NCBI RefSeq assembly: GCF_910592395.1
Contig: NC_088320.1
Span: forward strand, 13,886,501 to 13,950,500
DNA length: 64,000 nucleotides
Direction of reading: 5' to 3'
Source: Lineus longissimus
Taxonomy: Eukaryota > Nemertea > Pilidiophora > Heteronemertea > Lineidae
Each line of letters opens with the position of its first letter. The first letter of the stretch is position 1. A model generated the notes under the pieces. It was given only the letters and a program-made list of their open reading frames with translations. It made no database searches and was not told the origin of the DNA. The translations under genes were made by a program, and so were the position numbers. Positions 12,107 through 21,915 of the stretch are shown piece by piece.

Positions 12107-13141
12107 CTAGTAGTATACCTCATCAACTTTAGTCCAGTCACCCCTAGATTCTATAACAGCCCTCATTCTATCAGGAAGTGACACAACCAATCCCTCCCAA
12201 TACTCGTGGTCCTCACGAAGACGATTCCAACTTTCCTCGACAGCAAGCCACAGTTCATCCTGATTAGTAACATTTGTAAAGTCCACATCTCTCTGAACCT
12301 TTGACCAAACATTTTCAATTGGCGACATGTCAGCCCCTTTAGAAGGCCAGTCCAAAACTTCAATTTCCCGGTCACGAAGCCACTGTCCAACACGCCTAGC
12401 TGTGTGTATTGGACTTTTATCCTGTTGATAAATAAGTCTGTCAGGAAAAGCATGATGAATGTTGTCCATCTGATCTGCAAGAACTTGCAGATACTGATTC
12501 TGGTTAAACCTCCCATTTATGCGCACTATCTGTCCGTCTCCACGTGAATTCATCCATGCCCAGACAGGCACGCTGAATCTACCACTTCTTTGAACAATTT
12601 TGATGTATTCTGAATGAAAGCGTTGGCCTTTTGGCCTGCGAACGAAAACTTGACCATTATCTCCAACGACAAAAGTCTTCTCATCAGTGAATGCAACTTG
12701 ACGCCAATGTTCAATAGTCCAGTCTTGATGAGCCACTGCAAAGTTGTATCTGCTCAACTTGTGGGCATCAGTTAGTTTGTCCTTCTGTGCTGCAATGCAA
12801 CCGTTTAGTCCTGCCACTCTGAGGCGCCGCTTAACAGTTGAAAGGCTGGCCCTCAAACCCACATCATTTCTTAAGGATTTCACATTTTTGAACGGATGCA
12901 TCCTCGATTGCCTAACAAGCTGTCTATCCTCTCGTTCAGTGGTGCATTTTGGGGCACCTGGTCTTTCTCGGCGATGAAGATTTCCTTCATTGTGGAAGCG
13001 GGTCCACCAAAATTGCACTGTTGCATGAGAACAACCAATTTCCCTTGCCACATTTCGATTACTCCTCCCTGCAGCTTTCAATGACATCAACTGACCTTTC
13101 TGATACTCAGAAAGTTCTCTTGAGCCATGTGTCCTCGGCAT
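12107..13141 (-). CDS. Tc1-type transposase (DD34E)
   Basis: An uninterrupted 344-codon frame, the normal length for Tc1 transposases. It cuts and pastes a Tc1/mariner transposon at TA sites in the nucleus. Residues 8-60 form the paired-like helix-turn-helix region (SEYQKGQLMSLKAAGRSNRN..VARE), followed by a GRPG-like ERPGAPK and a second HTH to about residue 120. The catalytic triad is visible: Asp153 (FTDEKTF), Asp241 (YQQDKSPIHTA) and Glu276 (MSPIENVW), with exactly 34 residues between the last two. The start is the first Met, giving MPRTHGSRELS. QQDKSPIH differs from the common QQDNAPxH, a mild divergence. I could not identify the terminal inverted repeats, so mobility of this copy is unproven. 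The intact frame suggests a fairly recent insertion. Confidence 0.93.
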   Translation of the reverse strand: MPRTHGSRELSEYQKGQLMSLKAAGRSNRNVAREIGCSHATVQFWWTRFHNEGNLHRRERPGAPKCTTEREDRQLVRQSRMHPFKNVKSLRNDVGLRASLSTVKRRLRVAGLNGCIAAQKDKLTDAHKLSRYNFAVAHQDWTIEHWRQVAFTDEKTFVVGDNGQVFVRRPKGQRFHSEYIKIVQRSGRFSVPVWAWMNSRGDGQIVRINGRFNQNQYLQVLADQMDNIHHAFPDRLIYQQDKSPIHTARRVGQWLRDREIEVLDWPSKGADMSPIENVWSKVQRDVDFTNVTNQDELWLAVEESWNRLREDHEYWEGLVVSLPDRMRAVIESRGDWTKVDEVYY

Positions 13142-13888
13142 ATCAAAACATGTGTTGACAGCAGACTGAACAGATCAAAACTCGGGTGCTTTCCAGGTTC
13201 ATCCTGGCTATTCAGGAGATACTGAGAGTATTTTCAATGGCCAAGGCCTAATATAATAGGCGATCTTACAACCTCATGCCATGTTCTTCCTAAAGGATGA
13301 ATGCAGGTCAGTTTCAACCATTCAATCAGGATGTCAATTATGAAACTGATGAAGTCTAGGAAAACCACTAAACCAAACTATAGAAAGGGGGTCATCTCGG
13401 AGTGCTGTTCATTGGACACAGAAACAGAGTGCCAAAATCCCAACAAAGTTGCCATTTTCACGTTAAAAAATCAAATATTTTGAAAATGTTTGATGGTAAT
13501 ATCCATCTATGCAGTAACAAGAAGATTTTACAGGTGAAAATTTTCAGGAATTGCAGAGTTTAAGAAAATCTCAATTGGACCGGTAATCTTTGAACAACGA
13601 CAAAACCGAAGTCTGCCCATTGATCAGAAAAATCATTTTGCCAAATGATGGACAAATGACCTAACTACCATGCATCAGAAATTGGTGAAAAAATATTGGG
13701 GAATAACGGAGTAATTTACAAATATCAGGTGGTTAATAACTTCTGACCGAGATTGTACAACACCAGGTCAACCTTTTTCATTCTTAGTGTATGTATTTAG
13801 CATGACCGACGGATTTTACACTGTATGGGCCATACAACCCCAAGCCGCGTTAAAAATATCTAAAACTTGTCCGGTGTTTTATTTTCAG
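13142..13888. other. Gene-free stretch
   Basis: No supported coding sequence. Position 13888 ends a good splice acceptor (TTTTATTTTCAG), so an upstream exon of the Harbinger-type nuclease would be expected to the left, but none was recognised. Confidence 0.4.
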
Positions 13889-14497
13889 GTTGACCACTTG
13901 TGCACAACATTCGGTCATCTCCTGTCGAACCTCAACCAGCCTTGGCTTGATGCACAGCACATCCAGACATATGCGGAGGCGGTGGAGGCGAAGGGTGCTC
14001 CACTTAGTCATTGCTGGGGATTCCTGGATGGAACCGTCCGTCCCATCTGTCGGCCGGTACAGTTTCAGAGAGTGTGCTACAACGGCCATAAGAGAGTTCA
14101 TGCACTCAAATTTCAATCGATCATGCTGCCCAATGGACTGATTGGCAATTTGTTTGGGCCAGTTGAAGGAAGAAGACATGATTGTGCCTTGCTCCGAATG
14201 AGCGGGCTTTTGCCGCAGTTGCAGGCCTGAGCGAATTTGACGGAGGAACAAGTTGAATTCAACAGAGGCATGTCGAGCGTTAGGGAATGTGTAGAGTGGG
14301 GGTTCGGGAACATAGTGCAAGAATTTGCTTTTTTAGATTTTAAAAAAAACCTAAAGGTCTTTTTGCAGCCGGTCGCAAACATGTATTTGGTTGGAGCGCT
14401 CCTGACAAACTGCCACACCTGTATTTATGGCAACACCACATCCATGTTCTTCCAGTGTAATCCACCGTCACTCGAGGAGTATTTGCGACCGGTGTGA
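13889..14497 (+). pseudogene. DDE_Tnp_4 (Harbinger-type) nuclease, C-terminal exon
   Basis: This exon follows the acceptor TTTTATTTTCAG. It encodes the nuclease core of a Harbinger/DDE_Tnp_4 transposase: WGFLDGTVRPICRP (first Asp), QRVCYNGHKRVHALKFQ, NGLIGNLFGPVEGRRHDCALL (second Asp), and in a different frame from about 14237 VRECVEWGFGNIVQEF (expected Glu) and a conserved tail ending in LEEYLRP. A stop at 14228-14230 and a frameshift just after it separate the second Asp from the Glu region, so this copy is broken. The N-terminal exon is not visible. Its convergent neighbour is a Myb/SANT-like gene, the usual partner protein encoded by Harbinger elements. Confidence 0.82.
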
Positions 14498-14625
14498 TAG
14501 AATCAAATGCCCTCCCTTTCCTGATGCCCGCCTGTATTGTTCGTCTTCGGATTAAGTGGTGCCGTGTTCTATTGTTGAGGGCATTTAATATCAGGGGGCA
14601 TCTGATTCTATTACACCGGCTCTAC
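14488..14625. mobile_element. Short hairpin element
   Basis: ACCGGTGTGATAGAATCA at the left is mirrored by TGATTCTATTACACCGG at the right, with GCCCT..AGGGC internal pairs. It lies at the 3' end of the broken nuclease exon. It may be a small palindromic MITE or a terminus of the surrounding Harbinger element. Confidence 0.55.
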
Positions 14626-14830
14626 TTCTACATGTACATTGTAATGTGAATTGTCAAGAATACTTTAACACCAGAATGCTGCTAGAAGCCATTGGATTTG
14701 TAAATATATATTATATGTAAAATACATGTAAGCCCTTAAAAAAGAATAAAAAATCAATGAACGTTGTTAGTTGCAAGCATGTAATTTCATTTCATTCTAC
14801 ATGTACATGAAATTGTATAGATCTCTTGAG

Positions 14831-16533
14831 TCACTTTTTCGCCAGGCAGTCACGCATCATCTGCATATATACTTGTTTTTCTTCTTTCTCCATTTGCAAT
14901 CTTTGCTCCCGTTCCTTTCGTTCCATTTCGAACTTGGCTGCCTGCAATTTCAGCTCCTCCTTCTTTAGTTCCAATTCCTCCTTCTTTAACTTAGTTTCCT
15001 CATTTTTAATCTCTGCATCCTGGCCTAGTTTTTCGGCGAGGTAGTCTGTCAAAGACGTTGTTGATCTCCTTTTCGCACCTGAAATAAGGATTAAACCTGA
15101 TAAGGATTAAACCTGGTATTTATAACTAATATTTGGCCAGTTATTTGAGGGGTAGGACGTTTGGGTAAACGTTTTGGAAGTCTGCTATTACCCCCGTTCA
15201 ACATTCAGTTTTCTTACACTGACAAGATCGTGAAGGCTCGCCACCTCGTCCCCTGGGCTTAAGAGGCGAGATGGGCAGGTAGTTCGCCATATTGTAAACG
15301 ACCATCAACCCCGTCGAGCGGGAAATACCCTTGGAACGAGGTTGGAAGATTCGCTCTGCTAAAACATGACTAACATCGTCCACGGCAGTACTTAGGGTTC
15401 ACTAACTTCTTGACACCACAAGATTTGTGGAACTGTTTTGCGGCCTTGTTTTGTATTCTGCTTTCTCTCAATACATACATAAAATACAAGCGTAGACATA
15501 CCTTTGGTTTTGCCCTCTGTTGCAGCTTGCCGAATCGCTTTTCCGGCTTCCTCCAACTGTTTTTCTTTTTCATCCTTTGACGGCGCATCCGTTACGGCTT
15601 GTAACGCTTTAGCCGCTTCCCGCTCATCAGCCATGGTTACCATTTCACCCAGGAGTTGTTTTCTTTCATCGTACTCTTCAGCTGTACCAGAGCTAAAAGG
15701 CGAATGAAGCTTGATCATATCAATAAAGTCGACCCGATTGGTCAGGAACCTCCGCTTTTTGGGACTAATGACTTGGCCCAACAAAACACTTCCATGCGCA
15801 TAGAATATTGACAGAAAGCAGAAACTTGTTTCAGTTTGAAGTTGGCGAGTACTTCAAGTTTTTTTGTTAGGAGATAATTTACAATGGATGTTGGCCCAAA
15901 ATACCATGGACATCATACTGTGGGAGAGAATAGCATGCGCGGACATATTTTGGGACACGCCATAATTTGTAGGCCTAACCATAAAGTCATCGCATTATGC
16001 GGAGAATGTGAAATGTGATCTGGTTTTGTAATACCGCAGGCAAGTAACCTCCTCTCGATAGGCCCGAAGTTTAGACCATCCGTTATGAATGATGACCGCT
16101 GTGAATACTGATTATCTTTCCTCAACGCAATTGGTTAGAAGTTCCATTGGGGCGGAAACTGATCTTAGAAGGTTGGGCTATGGCAACGTAAACTCCAAGT
16201 CTAATCTTTAAGTTAATTTTTGGACAAGGCATGGACAGAAAAATAACCTTGCGTTCAAACATTTTAAAAAAGTGGAAATACTTACGATTTTATGGAGTCT
16301 AGCTCCTCTTTTTTAAACATCTTTACCAGGCGCTCACATCGCTCTTTTACACATCTTGCTGTGAGCATACCGAAATGGTCCACCACTTCTTTGGTCTTCT
16401 TTTTCTCTTTCACCCAAGTGTTAAGAGCTGCTGCTATTGTTTCCCATCTATTTGCATCACCATCTACCGCCACAGCTTCCCGCAACATTGCGATATCCAG
16501 CGCAGGAAAAAAACGGACGAATTTTTTACTCAT
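14831..16533 (-). CDS. Myb/SANT-like protein of a Harbinger-type element
   Basis: Three exons fit: 16286-16533, 15502-15764 and 14831-15078, with donors GTAAGT and GTATGT, acceptors CATTAG and TTATTTCAG, and matching phases. They give an uninterrupted 252-codon product. Exon 1 encodes a Myb/SANT-like domain (MSKKFVRFFPALDIAMLREA..RWETIAAALN..). Exon 2 has the conserved RRFLTNRVDFIDMIKLHSPF and EEYDERKQLL motifs. Exon 3 has LTDYLAEKL followed by a long Lys/Glu coiled coil (about residues 185-245). Harbinger transposons typically encode such a Myb-like protein, which brings the nuclease to the nucleus and TIRs; that role is from family knowledge. The neighbouring nuclease (13889-14497) is convergent and broken, whereas this gene is intact. 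The start is the Met of MSKKF; an upstream in-frame Met lies before a probable 5' UTR or intron. Confidence 0.8.
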
Positions 16534-17253
16534 AATTGCTCCTGAAATGAAAACAAAGCAAAATAAAGGTTGCAGGCATCTCATGTGTGGATGAAGTATC
16601 TAAACTAATAGCATGTAGTCTGTCTACCTAATATCCAGATTGCTTGAGTCGCGGTGCAAATAAATCAGGGCACCCATACACCCCTGTTAGGTTGAAGAGC
16701 TTGAAATATAAACACCGAAAGGATAGGCAAGAAACGAAGATTTTCCCGGGGCCACCACGGTGCCGGTGTACACGAAAGAAAGGGGGGAAATTCGGACAAC
16801 ACAGAGACAACGTGGCAGACACATCTTTGAAATACCCATGGGCCATAGGCCATGGGCGTACAAGTGCAGAACTCACCTCTATCCAGCGAAATGGACGGTC
16901 GAATAGGACGCGCATCCTTTATAGGCCTGTGGTTTACGTCATACAGTGCGCATAAACAACTGACGTAACAGTTTCGGGATTCGATTCACGATGAAAGGCC
17001 ATTTATAAGCAAAAACGCGCGTCTGAATAATAGAGCTTTAACGAAGGCCCGCACGTTATCCGTGAAATGACTTTCACTCGCGTATGTGTATACGTCACAG
17101 GTACACAATTTTCAGTGAGTAGACGTTCACGTAGCCGTTTCGCGTATCGGTGCGAAAACACCCTATTGTCAGGGCTGCGCTCGCACACATAGAGAATAAT
17201 GTCATGTGGCGGTGTAAGATAAGGGTAACGTTAAATCAAACGAAAAGTTTTGT
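16534..17253. other. Gene-free stretch
   Basis: No supported gene. Overlapping 60-100 codon frames on both strands (16628-16955) are mutually exclusive and motif-free. This interval would hold the promoter of the Myb-like gene. Confidence 0.4.
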
Positions 17254-17406
17254 AGGCCAGGGTCTAGTTGTTCAAAGGAAGTTTTGTCACTAACGCTGGC
17301 ATAAACTTACTTCTCGTTGAGTCAAAGGGCTCAACTGAAGGAGATAACGCCAAGGTAAGTTAACACAAGCGTTCGTGACAACATTAGTTTTGTACAACCT
17401 GGTCCA
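17254..17406. mobile_element. Palindromic MITE related to Harbinger ends
   Basis: An imperfect inverted repeat: the left arm has CAGGGTCTAGTTG..TTTTGTCACTAACGC and the right arm has the complement of GGACCAGGTTGTAC..TTGTCACGAACGC. The right terminus (TTTTGTACAACCTGGTCCA) resembles the sequence at 11815-11835 (TTTTGTGCAACCGGGCCCA) upstream of the HARBI1-like frame, which suggests a shared terminus. Superfamily assignment is tentative. Confidence 0.5.
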
Positions 17407-17701
17407 GGATCGAGTTGTGCCAGTGCGTGATAAAAATGACGAATAAAGCCCTTTTTCTACGATGTTCGATGCGAAATAAAATTGGAAAAACCGTTTGATA
17501 CTTTAATACTGTAGGAATGATACGTCTTGTTCTTCAAAAAATGGCGTAGAGAAATATTGGTCCAATACTCAACTTAATAACGCGAGTTCAGGTTTTCAAA
17601 GTAACTTCGCTGAGTCTAAAATGAAGAAATATCTAGTGCATTTCTGAACTCATCAATTTGAAATGATCAGAGAAATCATATGAAAACCCTTCCATTAGAC
17701 C

Positions 17702-19609
17702 ATGGCTTATCACGAGCCTCCACTGCTCAGTAGTACATTATACATACACATGGTTATCTATTCTGTGCTCATATCACAAATGGTCAATTCTTTGAGAATC
17801 TTTGAGAGAGTGCATTGGGAAGGCTCTCTTACCACGAAGGAGGTATCGTTGACTAGATCTCTACTGCAATGCTCTATTATATTCACTTCAGGAAGACGTG
17901 TGGTGGGTTTTAGTGTTGACTACAAAGTGCAAACTGTTTGCATCATACATTCATCACAACATGAAGACGTAGCGGGTCCAAAATTAAACAAAAAAGGAGC
18001 GTACATCTGGATGGAAAGGGTAGCTAGAGGTAAGGACCAGTTATCAAAAAGTATCCTCGGTGCCCCTCTCGGGTATTTCATCACCTTTCAAGACTCGTGC
18101 TCTTGCAATAGAGATTGAAACCATCACCTGATGCTGCCATCAAATTTTCTCGACACGAAGTACTTGAATACTATTGCTGGCTTCACTAAATTATCAGGTT
18201 ACCCCACTTCTATACAACGCACACAGCGCACTTATGTCAGGTCAGCATATATACCTAGAATCGCCAAAGCAAAAACCGTCATTACTATAATTATCGATAC
18301 AGGTTCATCCACTATGCACCGACGAGGGTTTTCATTGCATGTCTCCTGCAACACCCACAAGTGTCATGTTAGTGTTGTTGTAATATGGACGATTCGGAAT
18401 GGAAGGGAATGCAGGGAGACCACCATTGACTGCTCTTCTATTCTCCGTACGTCCTCAATCGTACGAAGCTTATCAATATCAAACTATTTGATCGATAAGT
18501 CTGGAAATCGTCACCTCGGCCACAACTAATAGGTCTTCGGATTTCGTGGGAGCTGCGTTCCCCAAAGTTTCGATCACGGGAAGCCATGTGCGATAGCAAC
18601 CACACACAGCGTTATTTTCATCTTAGGTCGGAATAGATTTGCTACGTTTCGCCTGCAACGAAGATTTCAACTGATGAAAACTACTGCGAAGAAGATACTA
18701 TGTATTATTTACAGTCCTATACAACGTGCTTTTCTCTTACATTCATGTGGTGGCAATACCCTATTGATGAAACCACCATCTTTCATGATTGCATATTACC
18801 CAGGCTCAATTCCTACACAAAAACATCTTTTTAACCTTCAGGAACGGGTTACTGATGTATTATGCTTTAAAGCATATCTGCTTGTGTTCTGTTTTGATTC
18901 CACTCGCGGTAGGTTGTCTGTAGATTTATACAGTTATAGCGGAAGGTTTGTATCTCATGTTACTGTGAACTACACCATGACTGGTTTAAGATGCAGGCCA
19001 GTGTTGTCAGATGATATGAGTCATGTGCTAGTTTGGACTCAAAATCTTACCAGAACAACCAAACGCCACAGGTTTGATTACGAGTTAATTCTATTTGAAA
19101 TTGACCATCACTCCGAACAAGATATTGCATTTACTCATCCAAATATGATAACGTCCGTACGAGCAAAGATATACAAAATCAGCCCTCCTCAGGCAGTGTG
19201 GTCGAATGAAACCATTTTTGTCTGTGGTCATCATAGAAAGAAACGGTTAGTCAATGTGTTTCACCACAGAGAAGGTTACTACAAACTGATTCACAACCAG
19301 AAGATAAATATGAAACGAATCTTTTTTCGGACATGGGATCATTTCAATAGCGAATTTTTGCTTTTGCAATCGGAGAGAAGAGGATACTATACTTCCTATT
19401 CACCTGTTTGGGTGTCATTTAGAGAAGACAACAAGTTGATGCAAGTTGCCCGAGCTCCAAGTTTCGAAGTAATGTTTCCAAAACGCCCAATGCGAAGACC
19501 AATATTAGCAATCAGTACAAACAGAATACTTCTCATTACTCGCACATTCTACATCATGGGGGTACCTACAATCATTCATCACTTCCGCATGGTGCTTGGA
19601 CATGACTGA
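17702..19609 (+). CDS. Uncharacterised tandem-family protein, + strand copy
   Basis: Two exons, 17702-18029 and 18627-19609, join at GAG|GTAAGG and CATCTTAG|GTCGG with matching phase to give 436 codons. I do not recognise the family. Exon 1 contains LRIFERVHWEG, SLLQCSIIFTSGRRVVGFSV and HEDVAGPKLNKKGAYIWMERV. Exon 2 contains SFMIAYYPGSIPTQKHLFNLQ, VNYTMTGLRCRPVLSDDMSH and a C-terminus IIHHFRMVLGHD. The composition is rich in alternating hydrophobic and aromatic residues, compatible with a beta-rich fold, with no signal peptide or membrane segment. The - strand paralogue (25582-49307) is about 80% identical in exon 1 and uses the same splice sites. A YAG just before the ATG in both copies (CCATTAG, CAATTAG) could be an acceptor, so an upstream coding exon is possible and the start is uncertain. 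Confidence 0.72.
18030..18626 (+). other. Intron of + strand family gene
   Basis: 597 bp, GTAAGG..TTAG. Its middle part (about 18310-18480, GCACCGACGAGGGTTTTC..) is clearly similar to 48130-48310, which lies in the corresponding intron position of the - strand copy. Open frames in this segment are not in frame with either exon. The two introns share ancestry, which supports the exon pairing proposed for the giant-intron copy. Confidence 0.65.
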
Positions 19610-19904
19610 TCGTCTTCTTCTTCAGGTTTTACTCTGCACTTGGAGGTGATTTCCCCAGGGAGTTCCTCCTCCAAGCGGGATGAGCGTTTATGCGTGCCAC
19701 TGCCAATTGGGTTGATTGGCCGAGTGACCCCGTCCATGGCGAGAGGTAGAGTCCAGACAAGCTACTCATGTTTCACTTGGTTTAGCCTTTAACCCGATCT
19801 GGAGGAGACACCAGATAGGAAGGAATCACGGTTTTAACTCTCACTCGAAGGGCTGTGAAGAGCCAGGAGTTTTAGTGCTGGTTCATCCAGAAATACCATC
19901 CTTG

Positions 19905-20160
19905 GTTCTCCCAGGGATCGAACCCGGTGTAAAAGAAATGCAAGTCCACCGGAACCTAAGTCCGGTCATTTTGTTAAAGTGAATAGAGTAGCCGAGTTCC
20001 TTTGTTGAAGATTATGTAGCTAACCCTAACCAAACCATCAACAACATTCGTTGACAATACACAGCTATTGTATGGGGTCCTGCATTCCTAGGACGTCCAT
20101 TCCTTTTACACCTGGCCATTTTGCGTGGTAGTCAGCAGTGTTAACCACTAGGCCGTACTC
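19905..20160 (-). repeat. tRNA-like SINE split by a small MITE
   Basis: On the - strand an A-box-like sequence (CTAGTGGTTAACACTGCTGA, near 20150) and a B-box-like sequence (GGGTTCGATCCC, near 19925) resemble a tRNA-derived SINE head, but they are about 200 bp apart. Between them lies an insertion with inverted ends GGTGTAAAAGGAATG and GGTGTAAAAGAAATG (about 19931-20116). Removing it would restore normal A-B box spacing. Confidence 0.5.
19931..20116. mobile_element. MITE with GGTGTAAAAG termini
   Basis: Terminal inverted repeats of about 28 bp (GGTGTAAAAGGAATGGACGT and GGTGTAAAAGAAATGCAAGT on opposite strands) enclose about 130 bp of non-coding DNA within a tRNA-like SINE. The superfamily is undetermined. 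Confidence 0.5.
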
Positions 20161-20340
20161 ATCACAGGGTGTCATGTTCATCTCCTGATTATGCATCTGA
20201 TGAATTCCCTTTGCCTATATTGTAAAAGGGTCGTTTTGATGCCCACTTTGACACTGAAAATGGTACAGAGGGCACAAAAGACGCCATTCTGTCAAGCTTG
20301 TACGTGTAATCAAAAACTGAAAAATATGTTGATATACAAC

Positions 20341-20425
20341 AACGACTTCATGGCATAGTGGGTAAGACGGGATGGATCAAGTGGCGAGGGTTCCGAGTTC
20401 GACCCCGCTCGAGGAATGATTTTTT
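20341..20425 (+). repeat. tRNA-like SINE head with T-tail
   Basis: TGGCATAGTGGGTAAGACGG resembles a pol III A box and GAGTTCGACCCC a B box, about 35 bp apart, followed by a run of about 14 T. No complete tRNA cloverleaf or CCA-compatible acceptor stem is evident, so this is better read as a SINE or tRNA pseudogene than a functional tRNA. Confidence 0.5.
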
Positions 20426-21597
20426 TTTTTTTTTCACGAGAGCGTCTCTGTGACCTGTCTCTTCAATAAACGTGTTGTTTGTGCAGTCAAGTGAGACCAG
20501 TCGCTGGGTGTCTATCATGTTTCAAGTGCAGTTGGTCGTTTGGTAGTCGGGCGTTTGTGTTTTATAACTTGGCCGTCAGGTTTTTTATGCATGCATTTCA
20601 GCTTCAGGTACATGTAGTTTCCATCAACGCATTGCACAAAAAAGGGGAAAAAATCAAAATCTGATCAAATCATCTACTCCTCATCGGTCCACTTGTAGAT
20701 GATCGATCCATGGAGTGCTAACTACTCGGGTCACTTGCGAGGCGCCTGGAGCCATTGATTTACACTGTACTCTGTCTTCTTGCTGTTGATATACTCTAGT
20801 CTCGGCTTTTTATGGTGGGTTCATTATCTCCACGACCTACCGCCTACACAGCCAGTAATGTGATGTGAGACCGCCTCCACCATATGAATGGCTGAACGTC
20901 TGTCATTCACATTTGGATCGTGTGACTGCTAGCATGGGACGCGGTCCTTGTGAAATTGATTGAGCCACAGGGAAAGTTATGGTTCATTACATCCAATCTT
21001 TTAATGTTCAATGTATGACCGAAATTGATACAGTTTGTAATATTGAAAGTTTTACTTCACACTGCTATTACGATAAATAAAATTAATGCTATAATGCAGG
21101 GTGTCGCAAAAGAAATGCGCGAATTTTACATTCTGAGTATGAACAATTAACTGCCTGGGTGTCTAAATTTTCTTTAAAATTGCAACGTTTGGTGCATTTT
21201 TCTCTAAACATAAGAAATGACTACAGTCTCAATTCAGAATTGAACTTTTCACATCGAGGTAAACAAGAAATGAGATAGATAGATAGATAGATCCAGGGGG
21301 ATGATTGGGGAACCTGTTTACACGTTTCAACACAGGCCATCTTTTTCTAAACACGTCAAATGTCGCTAAGGACAAAAGCCAACCGCTACTTTTATGCACC
21401 AACGTGAACCGTATTACCCATAGATTGCTAAGATGTGCAGTACGTCACTCGGTAATGTACACAGTAAGCACATGCAGCGACGAAATGTTGTATAACGGCC
21501 GAAAAAAACAATGGTTTTTCCTCTTGCCAATGTGACTGACGCCATGACGTAAGTCGACGTCATGGATCTGCTTAGATATTCAGGCTTTTGTCTGGGT

Positions 21598-21866
21598 CAA
21601 AATTAGTTGCCCACCATAAATCGGCTTCATGGCGCTTATTTACCCATCAAATACTTATCTAAAAACTTCCACAAATCAAATTCAGATTTGGGAAACCTGC
21701 ATTCAGTAGTATTTTCTGCATTTCATTGCAGCAAAACATGGTAGTTCTGTTGAAATACCACTGAATGCAGGTTTAAAAATCAGAGATTATTTTGGGGAAG
21801 TTTTTAGAGATTTGTTGGGTAAATAAGTGCCACGAAGGTGATTTATGGTGGACAACTAATGTTGAC
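21598..21866. mobile_element. Hairpin MITE inside the pogo-like element
   Basis: About 265 bp, almost entirely self-complementary. The outer arms read TTAGTTGCCCACCATAAATC and, inverted, TTAGTTGTCCACCATAAATC. The inner arms pair ACCTGCATTCAGTAGTATTT with its complement. There is no coding capacity. Palindromes like this are prone to hairpin RNA formation if transcribed. Confidence 0.75.
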
Positions 21867-21915
21867 ACAGACAGTACAAAGACACAGTCCGTGTTCTCTC
21901 GCATCCTGCAGAGCA

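Noticed and set aside
12163-12516. 117-codon frame on the same strand within the Tc1 transposase
   Set aside because: A shadow in another frame of the well-supported transposase.
18131-18529. 132-codon frame between the exons of the + strand family gene
   Set aside because: It lies in the intron and is out of phase with both exons. Similarity to 48130-48310 holds equally in another frame, so it is better explained as conserved intron sequence.
20341-20420. Functional tRNA gene
   Set aside because: A- and B-box-like sequences are present but I could not form a complete acceptor, D, anticodon and T stem set; the T-tail and context fit a SINE.
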